In this document: piece after piece, positions 6,653 to 12,421 of the stretch
How the letters are laid out: every line of letters begins with the position of its first letter
How positions within the stretch are numbered: position 1 is the first letter of the stretch
Origin: a virus
Virus record (IMG/VR): IMGVR_UViG_3300042868_004815
Coordinates: 1 to 33,447 of that record
Direction: 5' to 3' (one strand)
Length of the DNA stretch: 33,447 bases
Position numbers and translations under genes: made by a program
The notes under the pieces: generated by a model
The model's input: the letters and a program-made list of their open reading frames with translations, nothing else
Databases searched by the model: none
What the model was told of the DNA's origin: nothing

Positions 6653-8037
6653 GTACCCCCCTAGACCGCCGCCCCCTCGACACCCTCGACGGGCTCGAAG
6701 TCGGGCGGCAGGTGAAGCTAGGCGCAGCCATCCCGGACGCCCGCCAACTCATCCCCGCCGTTTCCCCGTCTGTTTTTGATATTGAAGCCGCCGGGTATCG
6801 CGGCACGATTGACCAACTCCTTACAGCCTCGTCCCGGTTCGCTGTCACCATCCCGGACGGCACACGGGGAATTGTGTTGCACCACGGGGGAGGCGTGACC
6901 GCCGTCGCCTTTGTTTGGAAGACGCCCAAGTCGGAGAAGATCACCGCCGCCGTCTGTTGGATTCATGCCCACCACCTAGTTAACCACCGGGGAGCGCCAC
7001 CGCTTCCCGGCGAGAAACCCAAGACCACCCCAGCAGATCCCACCACCACCCCAGCCCCCGCCACCGTGGAACCGTCCTCGATGTTTCAGACCTTGACCGC
7101 CACCACCCCTGCTCCACCCGCCCCGATGGCTGCACCGGCACCCGTCGCCGGGAGTCTGGATGCCATGCTTGCCGCCATCGTAGACGCCCGCGTCGGTGCC
7201 CGCGTGTCGGCACTGGAGGCCGAGCTAGCGAACCGGCCCGCCGGTACGTCGGTGCATCATGTACGGATCAACAACGCCGACCCGGTGGCGTTGACTGCCC
7301 GCCCGCACGTTCGCCTGCCCCACGTTCTCGCCCGCGCCTCGATGCGGAAGGGGAACGGGGGTCGGTTCAATGTGCTCATGGTCGGCGACGCCGGGACCGG
7401 CAAGAGCACGATAGCGGCCCACGTGGCGGAGGCGCTGGGGTTGTCCTTCCGCGCTATCTGCTGCTCCGGGGGGCTGACTGAGGGCGCGCTAGTGGGCCGA
7501 CTCACCCCGAATCTGACAACCGGCGAACTTGTCTACACCCCCGGCCCGCTGGTCGAAGCGTTCCGCGACGGTGGCGTCTTTCTCCTCGATGAACTCGACG
7601 CCGCCGACGAGAACGTTCTTCTTGCAATCAACGCCATGATTGACGCCCCGGTATGGCATACGCCGACCGGCGAAGAGATCCCCCGCTCGCCTAGCTTTGT
7701 TCTACTGGGCGGCGCGAACACTTACGGTACGGGCGCTTCCCGGATCTACAACGGGCGCACCCAGCTAGACGGCGCGTTCCTGAACCGTTGGTTCAACGTG
7801 CCGGTCGACTATGACACCGAGCTAGAACGGACGTTGTGCGCGTGTCTGGAGATCGCCGACCGCATCCAGAAGGCCCGGGCCGTTATCCGCACCCGCAACC
7901 TTCGGCGGTGGCTGACCACCCGCGACATCCTCAAGGCTGACGCGCTGGTAGGGCAACTGGGCGTGACTGTGGCCGACGCGCTCCGGGAGATCACCGAAGG
8001 GTGGACCGACGAGGACCGCGCCCTTCTTTCGCTTTGA
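6649..8037 (+). CDS. MoxR/CobS-type AAA+ ATPase
   Basis: 462 residues. MoxR-family AAA+ proteins form hexamers that remodel or insert metal into partners, usually with a VWA protein encoded next door. Here residues 1-115 form an unknown N-domain. Residues 120-170 are a Pro/Thr/Ala-rich linker. The ATPase core follows with Walker A GDAGTGKS (246-253), CSGGLTEGALVGR (272-284), Walker B FLLDELD (311-317), sensor-1 Asn in LLGGANT (near 357) and an FLNRW arginine (380). These features match CobS/MoxR-type phage ATPases. The start overlaps the previous gene's stop; the VWA-like partner follows 11 nt after the stop. The N-domain makes it longer than minimal MoxR proteins. Confidence 0.88.
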   Translation: MSTPLDRRPLDTLDGLEVGRQVKLGAAIPDARQLIPAVSPSVFDIEAAGYRGTIDQLLTASSRFAVTIPDGTRGIVLHHGGGVTAVAFVWKTPKSEKITAAVCWIHAHHLVNHRGAPPLPGEKPKTTPADPTTTPAPATVEPSSMFQTLTATTPAPPAPMAAPAPVAGSLDAMLAAIVDARVGARVSALEAELANRPAGTSVHHVRINNADPVALTARPHVRLPHVLARASMRKGNGGRFNVLMVGDAGTGKSTIAAHVAEALGLSFRAICCSGGLTEGALVGRLTPNLTTGELVYTPGPLVEAFRDGGVFLLDELDAADENVLLAINAMIDAPVWHTPTGEEIPRSPSFVLLGGANTYGTGASRIYNGRTQLDGAFLNRWFNVPVDYDTELERTLCACLEIADRIQKARAVIRTRNLRRWLTTRDILKADALVGQLGVTVADALREITEGWTDEDRALLSL

Positions 8038-8048
8038 GGGCCGCCGTC

Positions 8049-8951
8049 ATGTTCCGCATGCATACCGACACCCCTTCCACCACGTCCATCGTATCCGGGA
8101 GCGTAGCCGATATGGCCGCGCTTCTCGATATCGCCAACATCCCGGAGCACAACCACGACCGATGGCAGAGCAACGTTAACGATCTCGCAAACGCCTACGG
8201 ATCCATGCGGAAGGATTCGTTCGGCGGGCTGTCCTCGATCACCGAGGCAAAGGAAATCTTTGAGCGGCAGGGGTGGCAAGAGGGAGCAGACCGCGCCCGC
8301 GCCGAGATCCCTTCGCTAAATCTTGGCGACTTCGCCCCGGAGGCCGTTGCCATAAAGCGCCGCCGCACCTTCGCAGACGCGGGCGACACGCTCCGCGTTG
8401 AAGCGGCGCTGTCTGGGAACTGGGATCAAGCCTACGAGACGCGGACAAAGAGGGCCACGCGCCAGCCGGTCACGTTGTCGGTGGGCTGCGCCTTCGGTGG
8501 CCCCGGCGAGATCACTCACGAAGAAATGTTCTGGACCGGGCTACAGATGGCCGCGTTATGCGATGTGTTGGAGGGGGCCGGGTGGCGTATCGAACTCCGC
8601 GCCTTGAAGGCCAACAACTTCGGGAGCACCGGCAAGGTCCACGCGCAGGATTGGACCGTGAAGCAGTCCGACCAACCCCTGCGCCTCGACACCACCCTAG
8701 CCCTCTTCGGCCACGCGGGCGTGTACCGTTCGCACGGCTGGGCCGCACTCAGCGCAAGCAGCTACAAGAACCCCGGCAACGGGGGGCACGTTCAACGCGG
8801 AACCGTGCTGGTGGAGACGTTCCGACGCCTAGCCGCCGCCTCGATCATCCCGCCGCTTTCCCTCATCATCCCGCAAGCGTACAGCCGAGACGAGGCCGTC
8901 CGCAATCTCACCGCCGCACTCAAGGCCGTAAAAGATCCGGGGGTCGCATGA
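8049..8951 (+). CDS. VWA-like partner of the ATPase, metal site degenerate
   Basis: 300 residues from ATG 8049, with GAGGG 8 nt upstream. An upstream in-frame start overlapping the ATPase gene is less likely. Residues 50-85 contain SFGGLSSITEAKEIFERQGW followed by QEGA. Residues 139-190 read PVTLSVGCAFGGPGEITHEE, then a helix and AGWRIELRAL, which is the order of the first strand, loop, helix and second strand of a von Willebrand A fold. The usual metal-binding DxSxS is absent (VGCAF instead). I place it with VWA-like phage proteins (DUF7192/CobT-like) by pattern and by its position after a MoxR ATPase. The partnership is inferred. Confidence 0.65.
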   Translation: MFRMHTDTPSTTSIVSGSVADMAALLDIANIPEHNHDRWQSNVNDLANAYGSMRKDSFGGLSSITEAKEIFERQGWQEGADRARAEIPSLNLGDFAPEAVAIKRRRTFADAGDTLRVEAALSGNWDQAYETRTKRATRQPVTLSVGCAFGGPGEITHEEMFWTGLQMAALCDVLEGAGWRIELRALKANNFGSTGKVHAQDWTVKQSDQPLRLDTTLALFGHAGVYRSHGWAALSASSYKNPGNGGHVQRGTVLVETFRRLAAASIIPPLSLIIPQAYSRDEAVRNLTAALKAVKDPGVA

Positions 8952-9040
8952 CAACGCCCCCGGACGTTGTACCCGATGCCGTGATCTATGCCGCCGTCGT
9001 TGTCCTCGCCGTGCTTGTTACCCGCTGTTCCCTCCCCTAA
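8948..9040 (+). CDS. 30-residue single-pass membrane peptide
   Basis: The frame starts with an ATG overlapping the VWA-like gene's stop (ATGA) and encodes 30 residues. A short polar N-terminus (MTTPPDVVPD) is followed by one hydrophobic helix (AVIYAAVVVLAVLVT) and RCSLP. A GGGGG run lies 4-8 nt before the start. The 4-nt coupling and a clean transmembrane segment argue that it is real. If so, it could anchor or regulate the ATPase/VWA pair at the membrane. It might instead be fortuitous; there is no homology evidence. Confidence 0.45.
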   Translation: MTTPPDVVPDAVIYAAVVVLAVLVTRCSLP

Positions 9041-9053
9041 CCGGATCCCCACC

Positions 9054-9452
9054 ATGCTCAACGCCTATCTGATCGACTCGACCCGCGCCGAAGCCGTCAC
9101 CCACCCGCTCACGCTTGCCGCCATGCAAGACACCGTAGGGGGCTACATCGCCCCGGCGTTCACCGTCCCCAGCCCGACCCGCCCCGGCTTCGCCGTGACC
9201 GGCTACGTCAACGACGAGGGAATCTTAATGGACCTTCCCCTTACACTGGTGCATACCGAAAGCGAGGACCCGTTATTCGGCCCCGTGCTGATTTGCGGCC
9301 TCGATGAAGAAACCGGCGACACAACCCCGCTCGATGCTGACGAACTGGCGTGGATCAAGAGCCGCCTTCGCTTGCTGGCCTCGATGGGATCCTTCAGCCC
9401 GGAGGGAGGCACCAAGACCCGCGCCGTCCACGGATTGTACCTAACCGCGTAG
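9054..9452 (+). CDS. DUF3846-like protein
   Basis: 132 residues from ATG 9054. The order LNAYLIDSTRAEAVTHPLTL, then LAAMQDTVGGYIAPAFTV, then VNDEGILMDLPLTLV, then FGPVLICGLD is the DUF3846 pattern (short strand, helix, VGG-x-I, NEEG/NDEG, then G-P-hydrophobic strand). These small proteins are common in phage and plasmid accessory regions and have no settled function. It is the last gene of the plus module, 13 nt after the small membrane peptide. The ribosome binding site is poor. Translation would enter a C-rich, G-poor stretch after the stop. Confidence 0.75.
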   Translation: MLNAYLIDSTRAEAVTHPLTLAAMQDTVGGYIAPAFTVPSPTRPGFAVTGYVNDEGILMDLPLTLVHTESEDPLFGPVLICGLDEETGDTTPLDADELAWIKSRLRLLASMGSFSPEGGTKTRAVHGLYLTA

Positions 9453-9549
9453 CCCGCTAGGTTTCTGGTGCCTAGTCCTCTGGCGGGGGCTTGCACCGCT
9501 GGCCCCTCCGTTGCTTCGGCAGCGGGGGGGCTAGTTTGTTTGCCGCCCC

Positions 9550-9594
9550 TTGCTCTTGACGAGCACCGCCGCCCCGCCGCCGGTTGCTCTTGCC
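9550..9594 (+). repeat. Paired TTGCTCTTGMC motifs, right flank of plus module
   Basis: TTGCTCTTGAC at 9550-9560 and TTGCTCTTGCC at 9584-9594, 34 nt apart. They are the same two variants found upstream of the module at 6256 and 6333, in reversed order. Confidence 0.5.
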
Positions 9595-9629
9595 TAGACA
9601 AACAGGCCGCCACCCGCCAGCCGCCACCA

Positions 9630-9652
9630 CCCACCCACCCGCCACCCGCCCC
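9630..9652. other. C-tract array (G-quadruplex motif on minus strand)
   Basis: Five C-tracts of three or four bases (9630-32, 9634-36, 9638-40, 9645-47, 9649-52) with loops of 1, 1, 4 and 1 nt. The minus strand therefore fits the G3N1-7 quadruplex pattern. As plus-strand RNA it is a C-rich, G-poor segment of the type bound by Rho. Confidence 0.5.
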
Positions 9653-9670
9653 GACATCAGCCCACCCGCA

Positions 9671-9714
9671 ATAAAACTGCCCACCGCCTCGCGGGAAATG
9701 CACGACGGTGGGCA
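9671..9714 (-). terminator. Rho-independent terminator of the early leftward operon
   Basis: A perfect 9-bp inverted repeat, TGCCCACCG (9678-9686) and CGGTGGGCA (9706-9714), has a 19-nt loop. Read on the minus strand the hairpin is followed by GTTTTATT. It lies 69 nt past the stop of the last minus-strand gene of the early block, so it should stop leftward transcription before the plus module. Confidence 0.7.
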
Positions 9715-9718
9715 AGGT

Positions 9719-9761
9719 GGGACGGCTCGCGGCTCGGGATAAGTCGGGACGGCTCGCGGCT
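9719..9761. repeat. 16-bp direct repeat, period 27
   Basis: GGGACGGCTCGCGGCT occurs at 9719-9734 and 9746-9761. It lies between the stop of the last early gene and the terminator. Function unknown. Confidence 0.6.
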
Positions 9762-9782
9762 TCTCCTAAACCAGTTGTTCTA

Positions 9783-10157
9783 TCAGCCTCCCCGTGTGGT
9801 CCCGTCTCTGCCCATCCACCTCAGGGGCGAGCCAACTCTCCGAATCGTCGGTCGGGCTGGAGGAGATTGGTAGGGGTGCTCCCATGTCGAGCCACTGTCT
9901 GCCCGTTCCTTCCGCTGCTTCCCCTCCTTCCCCTTGTGCATATCACGGAAGCAGTGGCCCAGCGAGGTCCAGACAATCGTGCGGTTATTCTCGACGGGTG
10001 AAACCGACTTGATGTTATCGGTGACAAGAACTCGATCCCCCCGCATGGTCTTGACCACAAACCGCATATGGGGGTCATCCCATCGACACGATACGGTGTC
10101 CCCGCTTGCCAATCGGACACGGTAGCGGTCGTTGTGAGTCAGGTACAGTCTAGTCAT
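9783..10157 (-). CDS. Hypothetical protein, last gene of early operon
   Basis: 124 residues. The first 65 residues look like a small beta-rich domain (MTRLYLTHNDRYRVRLASGD, then RFVVKTMRGDRVLVTDNIKSV) that could be an SH3- or Tudor-like barrel. The rest is basic, proline-rich and low in predicted structure, so the tail may not be conserved. The ATG overlaps the upstream gene's stop by 4 nt. No family was recognised. It ends 69 nt before a terminator hairpin. Confidence 0.6.
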   Translation of the reverse strand: MTRLYLTHNDRYRVRLASGDTVSCRWDDPHMRFVVKTMRGDRVLVTDNIKSVSPVENNRTIVWTSLGHCFRDMHKGKEGKQRKERADSGSTWEHPYQSPPARPTIRRVGSPLRWMGRDGTTRGG

Positions 10158-10414
10158 GGGTTCCCCTTTGCTGCTGCTTTACGGACAGCGGCGTTGAAGT
10201 GTTTGATGATCGCCCGTTCGCACTCCTTCACATACTCGGCTTCCGCCTTGATGTCTTTGCGGCGAGCGGCGATCCCTTCGATGACGGCACAGGCACGGAT
10301 AGCACCCAGCCGTTCTGCATGAACCGCCAGCGCCCGTGCTGCACTCGCTACGTCTTGTCTGATCGTGTTGATAGTCCGAGGAGACTTCTTCAGCGTGTCA
10401 AATGTTATGTCCAT
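10154..10414 (-). CDS. Small helical basic protein
   Basis: 86 residues, almost entirely helical and rich in Ala, Arg and Lys (TINTIRQDVASAARALAVHA, then ECERAIIKHFNAAVRKAAAK). No motif or family was recognised. The start lies 2 nt after the previous stop and the ribosome binding site is weak, so translation is probably coupled. Helical basic proteins of this size in early phage operons are often host-takeover factors, but nothing specific supports that here. Confidence 0.6.
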   Translation of the reverse strand: MDITFDTLKKSPRTINTIRQDVASAARALAVHAERLGAIRACAVIEGIAARRKDIKAEAEYVKECERAIIKHFNAAVRKAAAKGNP

Positions 10415-10416
10415 GT

Positions 10417-10632
10417 CTATGCAGCGGCTTCTGCGGCTAAGAGGGTGGCAACGGCTACGCGGAGTTCATCTTCCCACTCCTTTACTATCTTCTTCATGTA
10501 CTTCTCTGCCATATCCTTTGGGTAAGAGTTGTACATCTTCAGCGATTCGACGAACGCGACGGCACGATCTAACACCAACTGCTCGGCCTCCTGCACCTTG
10601 CTTTCGTCGCGGGGCATTTCCTTGTCCGTCAT
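10417..10632 (-). CDS. Small charged helical protein
   Basis: 71 residues from ATG 10632, chosen because it overlaps the stop of the small membrane gene upstream as ATGA. A longer in-frame opening is only the shadow of neighbours. It is strongly helical and charged, with EMPRDESKVQEAEQLVLDRA, AEKYMKKIVKEWEDELRVAV and an Ala-rich end. It may form a coiled coil. No family was recognised. Confidence 0.6.
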   Translation of the reverse strand: MTDKEMPRDESKVQEAEQLVLDRAVAFVESLKMYNSYPKDMAEKYMKKIVKEWEDELRVAVATLLAAEAAA

Positions 10633-10745
10633 CGGAGTTTCTGCATGATGTGGTGCGCCATCTCTTCGATAGCAAACACGGCATGAACCAGCCCGACCAT
10701 CGCCAAGCACCCCAACGGCCACAAATACATAACGGGGATCGTCAT
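10629..10745 (-). CDS. 38-residue single-pass membrane protein
   Basis: ATG 10745 overlaps the preceding gene's stop (ATGA) and the stop at 10629 overlaps the next ATG the same way. The 38 residues carry a hydrophobic helix (VMYLWPLGCLAMVGLVHAVF, residues 5-24) and a short amphipathic tail EEMAHHIMQKLR. Filling the gap exactly between two coupled genes is good evidence that it is real. Function unknown; phage early membrane peptides often act in superinfection exclusion or host physiology. Confidence 0.6.
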   Translation of the reverse strand: MTIPVMYLWPLGCLAMVGLVHAVFAIEEMAHHIMQKLR

Positions 10746-11227
10746 GGCTGCGCCCCCGCGTCGGCGGTGCGGGCGGCGAATGCAGCGTTGTAGTCACGCA
10801 CCACACCGCATAGCAGTAGGTACTCGTCGTATTGGTACGACCTCCCTTGTGACCCGATGTAGTCCTCAATGCTGTCGGCTAACGTCGCCGCATCCTGCAC
10901 CGCCGCGTCGCGCTCGGCGCGGAGTGCGTCCCACTCTACTCGCGACACGGCTGGAGCATCCCAAAATTCACTGTTACGCACTTGCAGCGCATCGCGCTCA
11001 TCTCGCAGCCTCCGCACCTCAGCGATCAACGCTGGCACATCGACACGGGCAGCGGCAATGAACGCCCCGTCTGCGTCCATCTGGCACTCCGCGACCTCCA
11101 TGCCCATGCCATACACCGACACCGCTGATAACGACGCCGTTGGCACGTAAGTGCCATCCACGATCCACGGCTCTCGCGTAGCGGCGTTTGCCCTGCTCTC
11201 TATCGCTGCTAACTCTTGCTTGGTCAT
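10742..11227 (-). CDS. Ead/Ea22-like phage protein
   Basis: 161 residues. It carries the familiar order IESRANAATREPWIVDG near the N-terminus, then GAFIAAARVDVPALIAEVRR, a 4-residue gap and a long charged helix RDALQVRNSE. This is the signature of the Ead/Ea22-like family found in many phage early regions, whose function is unsettled. The second half is a coiled-coil-like helix. Both ends overlap neighbours by 4 nt, placing it firmly in the coupled operon. Confidence 0.75.
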   Translation of the reverse strand: MTKQELAAIESRANAATREPWIVDGTYVPTASLSAVSVYGMGMEVAECQMDADGAFIAAARVDVPALIAEVRRLRDERDALQVRNSEFWDAPAVSRVEWDALRAERDAAVQDAATLADSIEDYIGSQGRSYQYDEYLLLCGVVRDYNAAFAARTADAGAQP

Positions 11228-11400
11228 GCCTCTCCCTCCTCTTCGTCTGCCCCAAACTCGGGCAGCGGGTCTAGCTGCTCCCCCGTGTCGCGGTCCTCGG
11301 ATGCTTGCGCCTTGGCGTGACGTTTGACAGCGGCATCATACGCCCTCTCGTAGTCCAGCCCATCGTCATCGCTCTGGATGTCCCAGTCATCGTAACTCAT
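11224..11400 (-). CDS. 58-residue acidic protein
   Basis: Translated by hand from ATG 11400 to a stop at 11224; both ends overlap neighbours as ATGA. The sequence is very acidic (MSYDDWDIQSDDDGLDYERA at the start, GADEEEGEA at the end) with one central helix AYDAAVKRHAKAQA. No family was recognised. It could be a DNA-mimic or an inhibitor by composition, but this is speculation. The double overlap supports it as a real gene. Confidence 0.65.
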   Translation of the reverse strand: MSYDDWDIQSDDDGLDYERAYDAAVKRHAKAQASEDRDTGEQLDPLPEFGADEEEGEA

Positions 11401-11669
11401 GGCGTGATATCCTCGACACGTTCGTATGTGGCGGCAAAGATGTCAGGCTTGCAAGGGTAGAACTCGCCCTTCACGCCACGGATCAACCAGTCGCCATGCT
11501 CGCCGCGCATCAGGCCCTCAAGCGTGTGTATCTCGATGTATCCGTCCTGCTCCGCAGGGCACCGAAACACGATCTCGTTGCGGGTCACGGCATCCCATGC
11601 CGCATCAGGCCAAGGGTCCACGCCGATCTGGATTGCCTCAATCACGACAGGCTTCTTGCGAAATTTCAT
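11397..11669 (-). CDS. Conserved phage protein (KFRKKPVVIEA family)
   Basis: 90 residues. The N-terminus MKFRKKPVVIEAIQIG, the middle IHTLEGLMRGEHGDWLIRGV and the end KGEFYPCKPDIFAATYE are highly recognisable; this family is widespread in phages of many hosts with unknown function. Length is normal. GGAG lies 8 nt before the ATG. The start overlaps the previous stop and the stop overlaps the next gene, so translation is coupled. Confidence 0.85.
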   Translation of the reverse strand: MKFRKKPVVIEAIQIGVDPWPDAAWDAVTRNEIVFRCPAEQDGYIEIHTLEGLMRGEHGDWLIRGVKGEFYPCKPDIFAATYERVEDITP

Positions 11670-11944
11670 GGCGTAATCTCCTCTGGTGTGGGCCAGTGCA
11701 GTCGAAGCAACTCGTCTGCAAGCTCTGCAATTCTCTTTCTTTGCCCCTCTTCAGCTGCCCTCATCCTCCCCGCAAACACCACACTTGCCGCCGCCCGATC
11801 CAGCACTTCGTTGCGAGCGCGGATTGCTTTGTCACGCTGACCTTTTAGTTCCACGATGCAATCGTACAAAGTCTCATGCTCTCCGTCCGCGCCCATCTCA
11901 CCGTCCCATCCTCCGCAGCAGTCACACTGATCTTCTTTACTCAT
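11666..11944 (-). CDS. Small protein with N-terminal Cys cluster and coiled coil
   Basis: 92 residues. It begins MSKEDQCDCCGGWDGEMGAD with three clustered cysteines, then a long charged helix (residues 26-82) containing KGQRDKAIRARNEVLDRA. It ends PTPEEITP, the same kind of ending as the next gene's DITP, because the two junctions share a nearly identical ribosome-binding/stop/start cassette. Cys-rich start plus coiled coil suggests a small metal- or nucleic-acid-binding adaptor. No family is assigned. Confidence 0.65.
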   Translation of the reverse strand: MSKEDQCDCCGGWDGEMGADGEHETLYDCIVELKGQRDKAIRARNEVLDRAAASVVFAGRMRAAEEGQRKRIAELADELLRLHWPTPEEITP

Positions 11945-12060
11945 CGCCCCATCTCCTCATCCCGCTCTGCGCCGACGCTTCGAGCCTTTGTGTCCCAGTA
12001 CACGCCCCGCGCTATCGCTACTACGGCAATCACAACCATCCCCCAGAACGTCCACGTCAT
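11941..12060 (-). CDS. 39-residue membrane protein with strong RBS
   Basis: ATG 12060 is preceded by TGGAGG at a 5-nt spacing, one of the best ribosome binding sites in the operon. Its stop overlaps the next ATG. Residues 2-18 (TWTFWGMVVIAVVAIAR) make one membrane helix, followed by a charged tail. It lies inside the 3' end of the RusA-like gene in another frame. A Rz1-like or exclusion role is possible; nothing in the sequence decides. Confidence 0.65.
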   Translation of the reverse strand: MTWTFWGMVVIAVVAIARGVYWDTKARSVGAERDEEMGR

Positions 12061-12421
12061 CGAGCCTCCAGATTGTAATGATGGCACCCGCCGTCTTTCC
12101 TTTCTCAGCAGGTTGAAACGCCCACCGCTCATCTCGCACTTGCCGATCATCCACCCAGACCCCGCCGACATCCGTGATCCCGTCCTTCAGGTTCTTCGAG
12201 AAGTTGAGATCACGGCGGCGGCGGTCAGGCTCTCGGACCAGAACGTACAACCCCAAGTCAACGTCAACAAGAGGCCAGCCAAAGATTTTTGCAGATTTCT
12301 TGGCAAGGGTGCCGATCACCAGCTTGGCTTCACGGTACTGGTCGGACAGGATGTAGCGGTACTTAAACTTGCGGTTGTCGCTACAGAGGGCGGCCCACGG
12401 GACGGTAAATGTGAGGATCAA
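11957..12421 (-). CDS. RusA-like Holliday junction resolvase, TTG start
   Basis: 154 residues if it starts at TTG 12421, which overlaps the primase-helicase stop as TTGA and has AAGGAG 5 nt upstream; no good ATG exists nearby. RusA dimers cut four-way junctions to resolve replication and recombination intermediates before packaging. The catalytic segment reads RRRRDLNFSKNLKDGITDVG then VWVDDRQV (residues 67-95). It gives Asp71, Asn73, Lys76, Asp80 and Asp91/92, which line up with the acidic and lysine residues of RusA. The C-terminal 35 residues overlap the small membrane gene in another frame and may be longer than the core needs. Confidence 0.8.
   Translation of the reverse strand: MILTFTVPWAALCSDNRKFKYRYILSDQYREAKLVIGTLAKKSAKIFGWPLVDVDLGLYVLVREPDRRRRDLNFSKNLKDGITDVGGVWVDDRQVRDERWAFQPAEKGKTAGAIITIWRLDDVDVLGDGCDCRSSDSAGRVLGHKGSKRRRRAG

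Larger units (their letters stand above)
9453..9782. other. Convergent intergenic region
   Basis: 330 nt separate the end of the plus module from the end of the early minus operon. No gene is supported. It holds a small inverted repeat CTAGG/CCTAG (9457-9475), two TTGCTCTTGMC words, a run of C-tracts (9630-9652), a leftward terminator (9671-9714) and a 16-bp direct repeat (9719-9761). The C-rich, G-poor plus strand after 9600 would suit a Rho-dependent terminator for the plus module. Confidence 0.55.

Noticed and set aside
9457-9475. CTAGG/CCTAG inverted repeat as a terminator of the plus module
   Set aside because: Only five base pairs and no U-tract follows; a Rho-type end in the C-rich tract is more likely.
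9203-9715. Minus-strand 170-residue frame opposite the DUF3846 gene
   Set aside because: Gly/Arg-rich translation of C-rich non-coding DNA plus antisense of a recognised gene.
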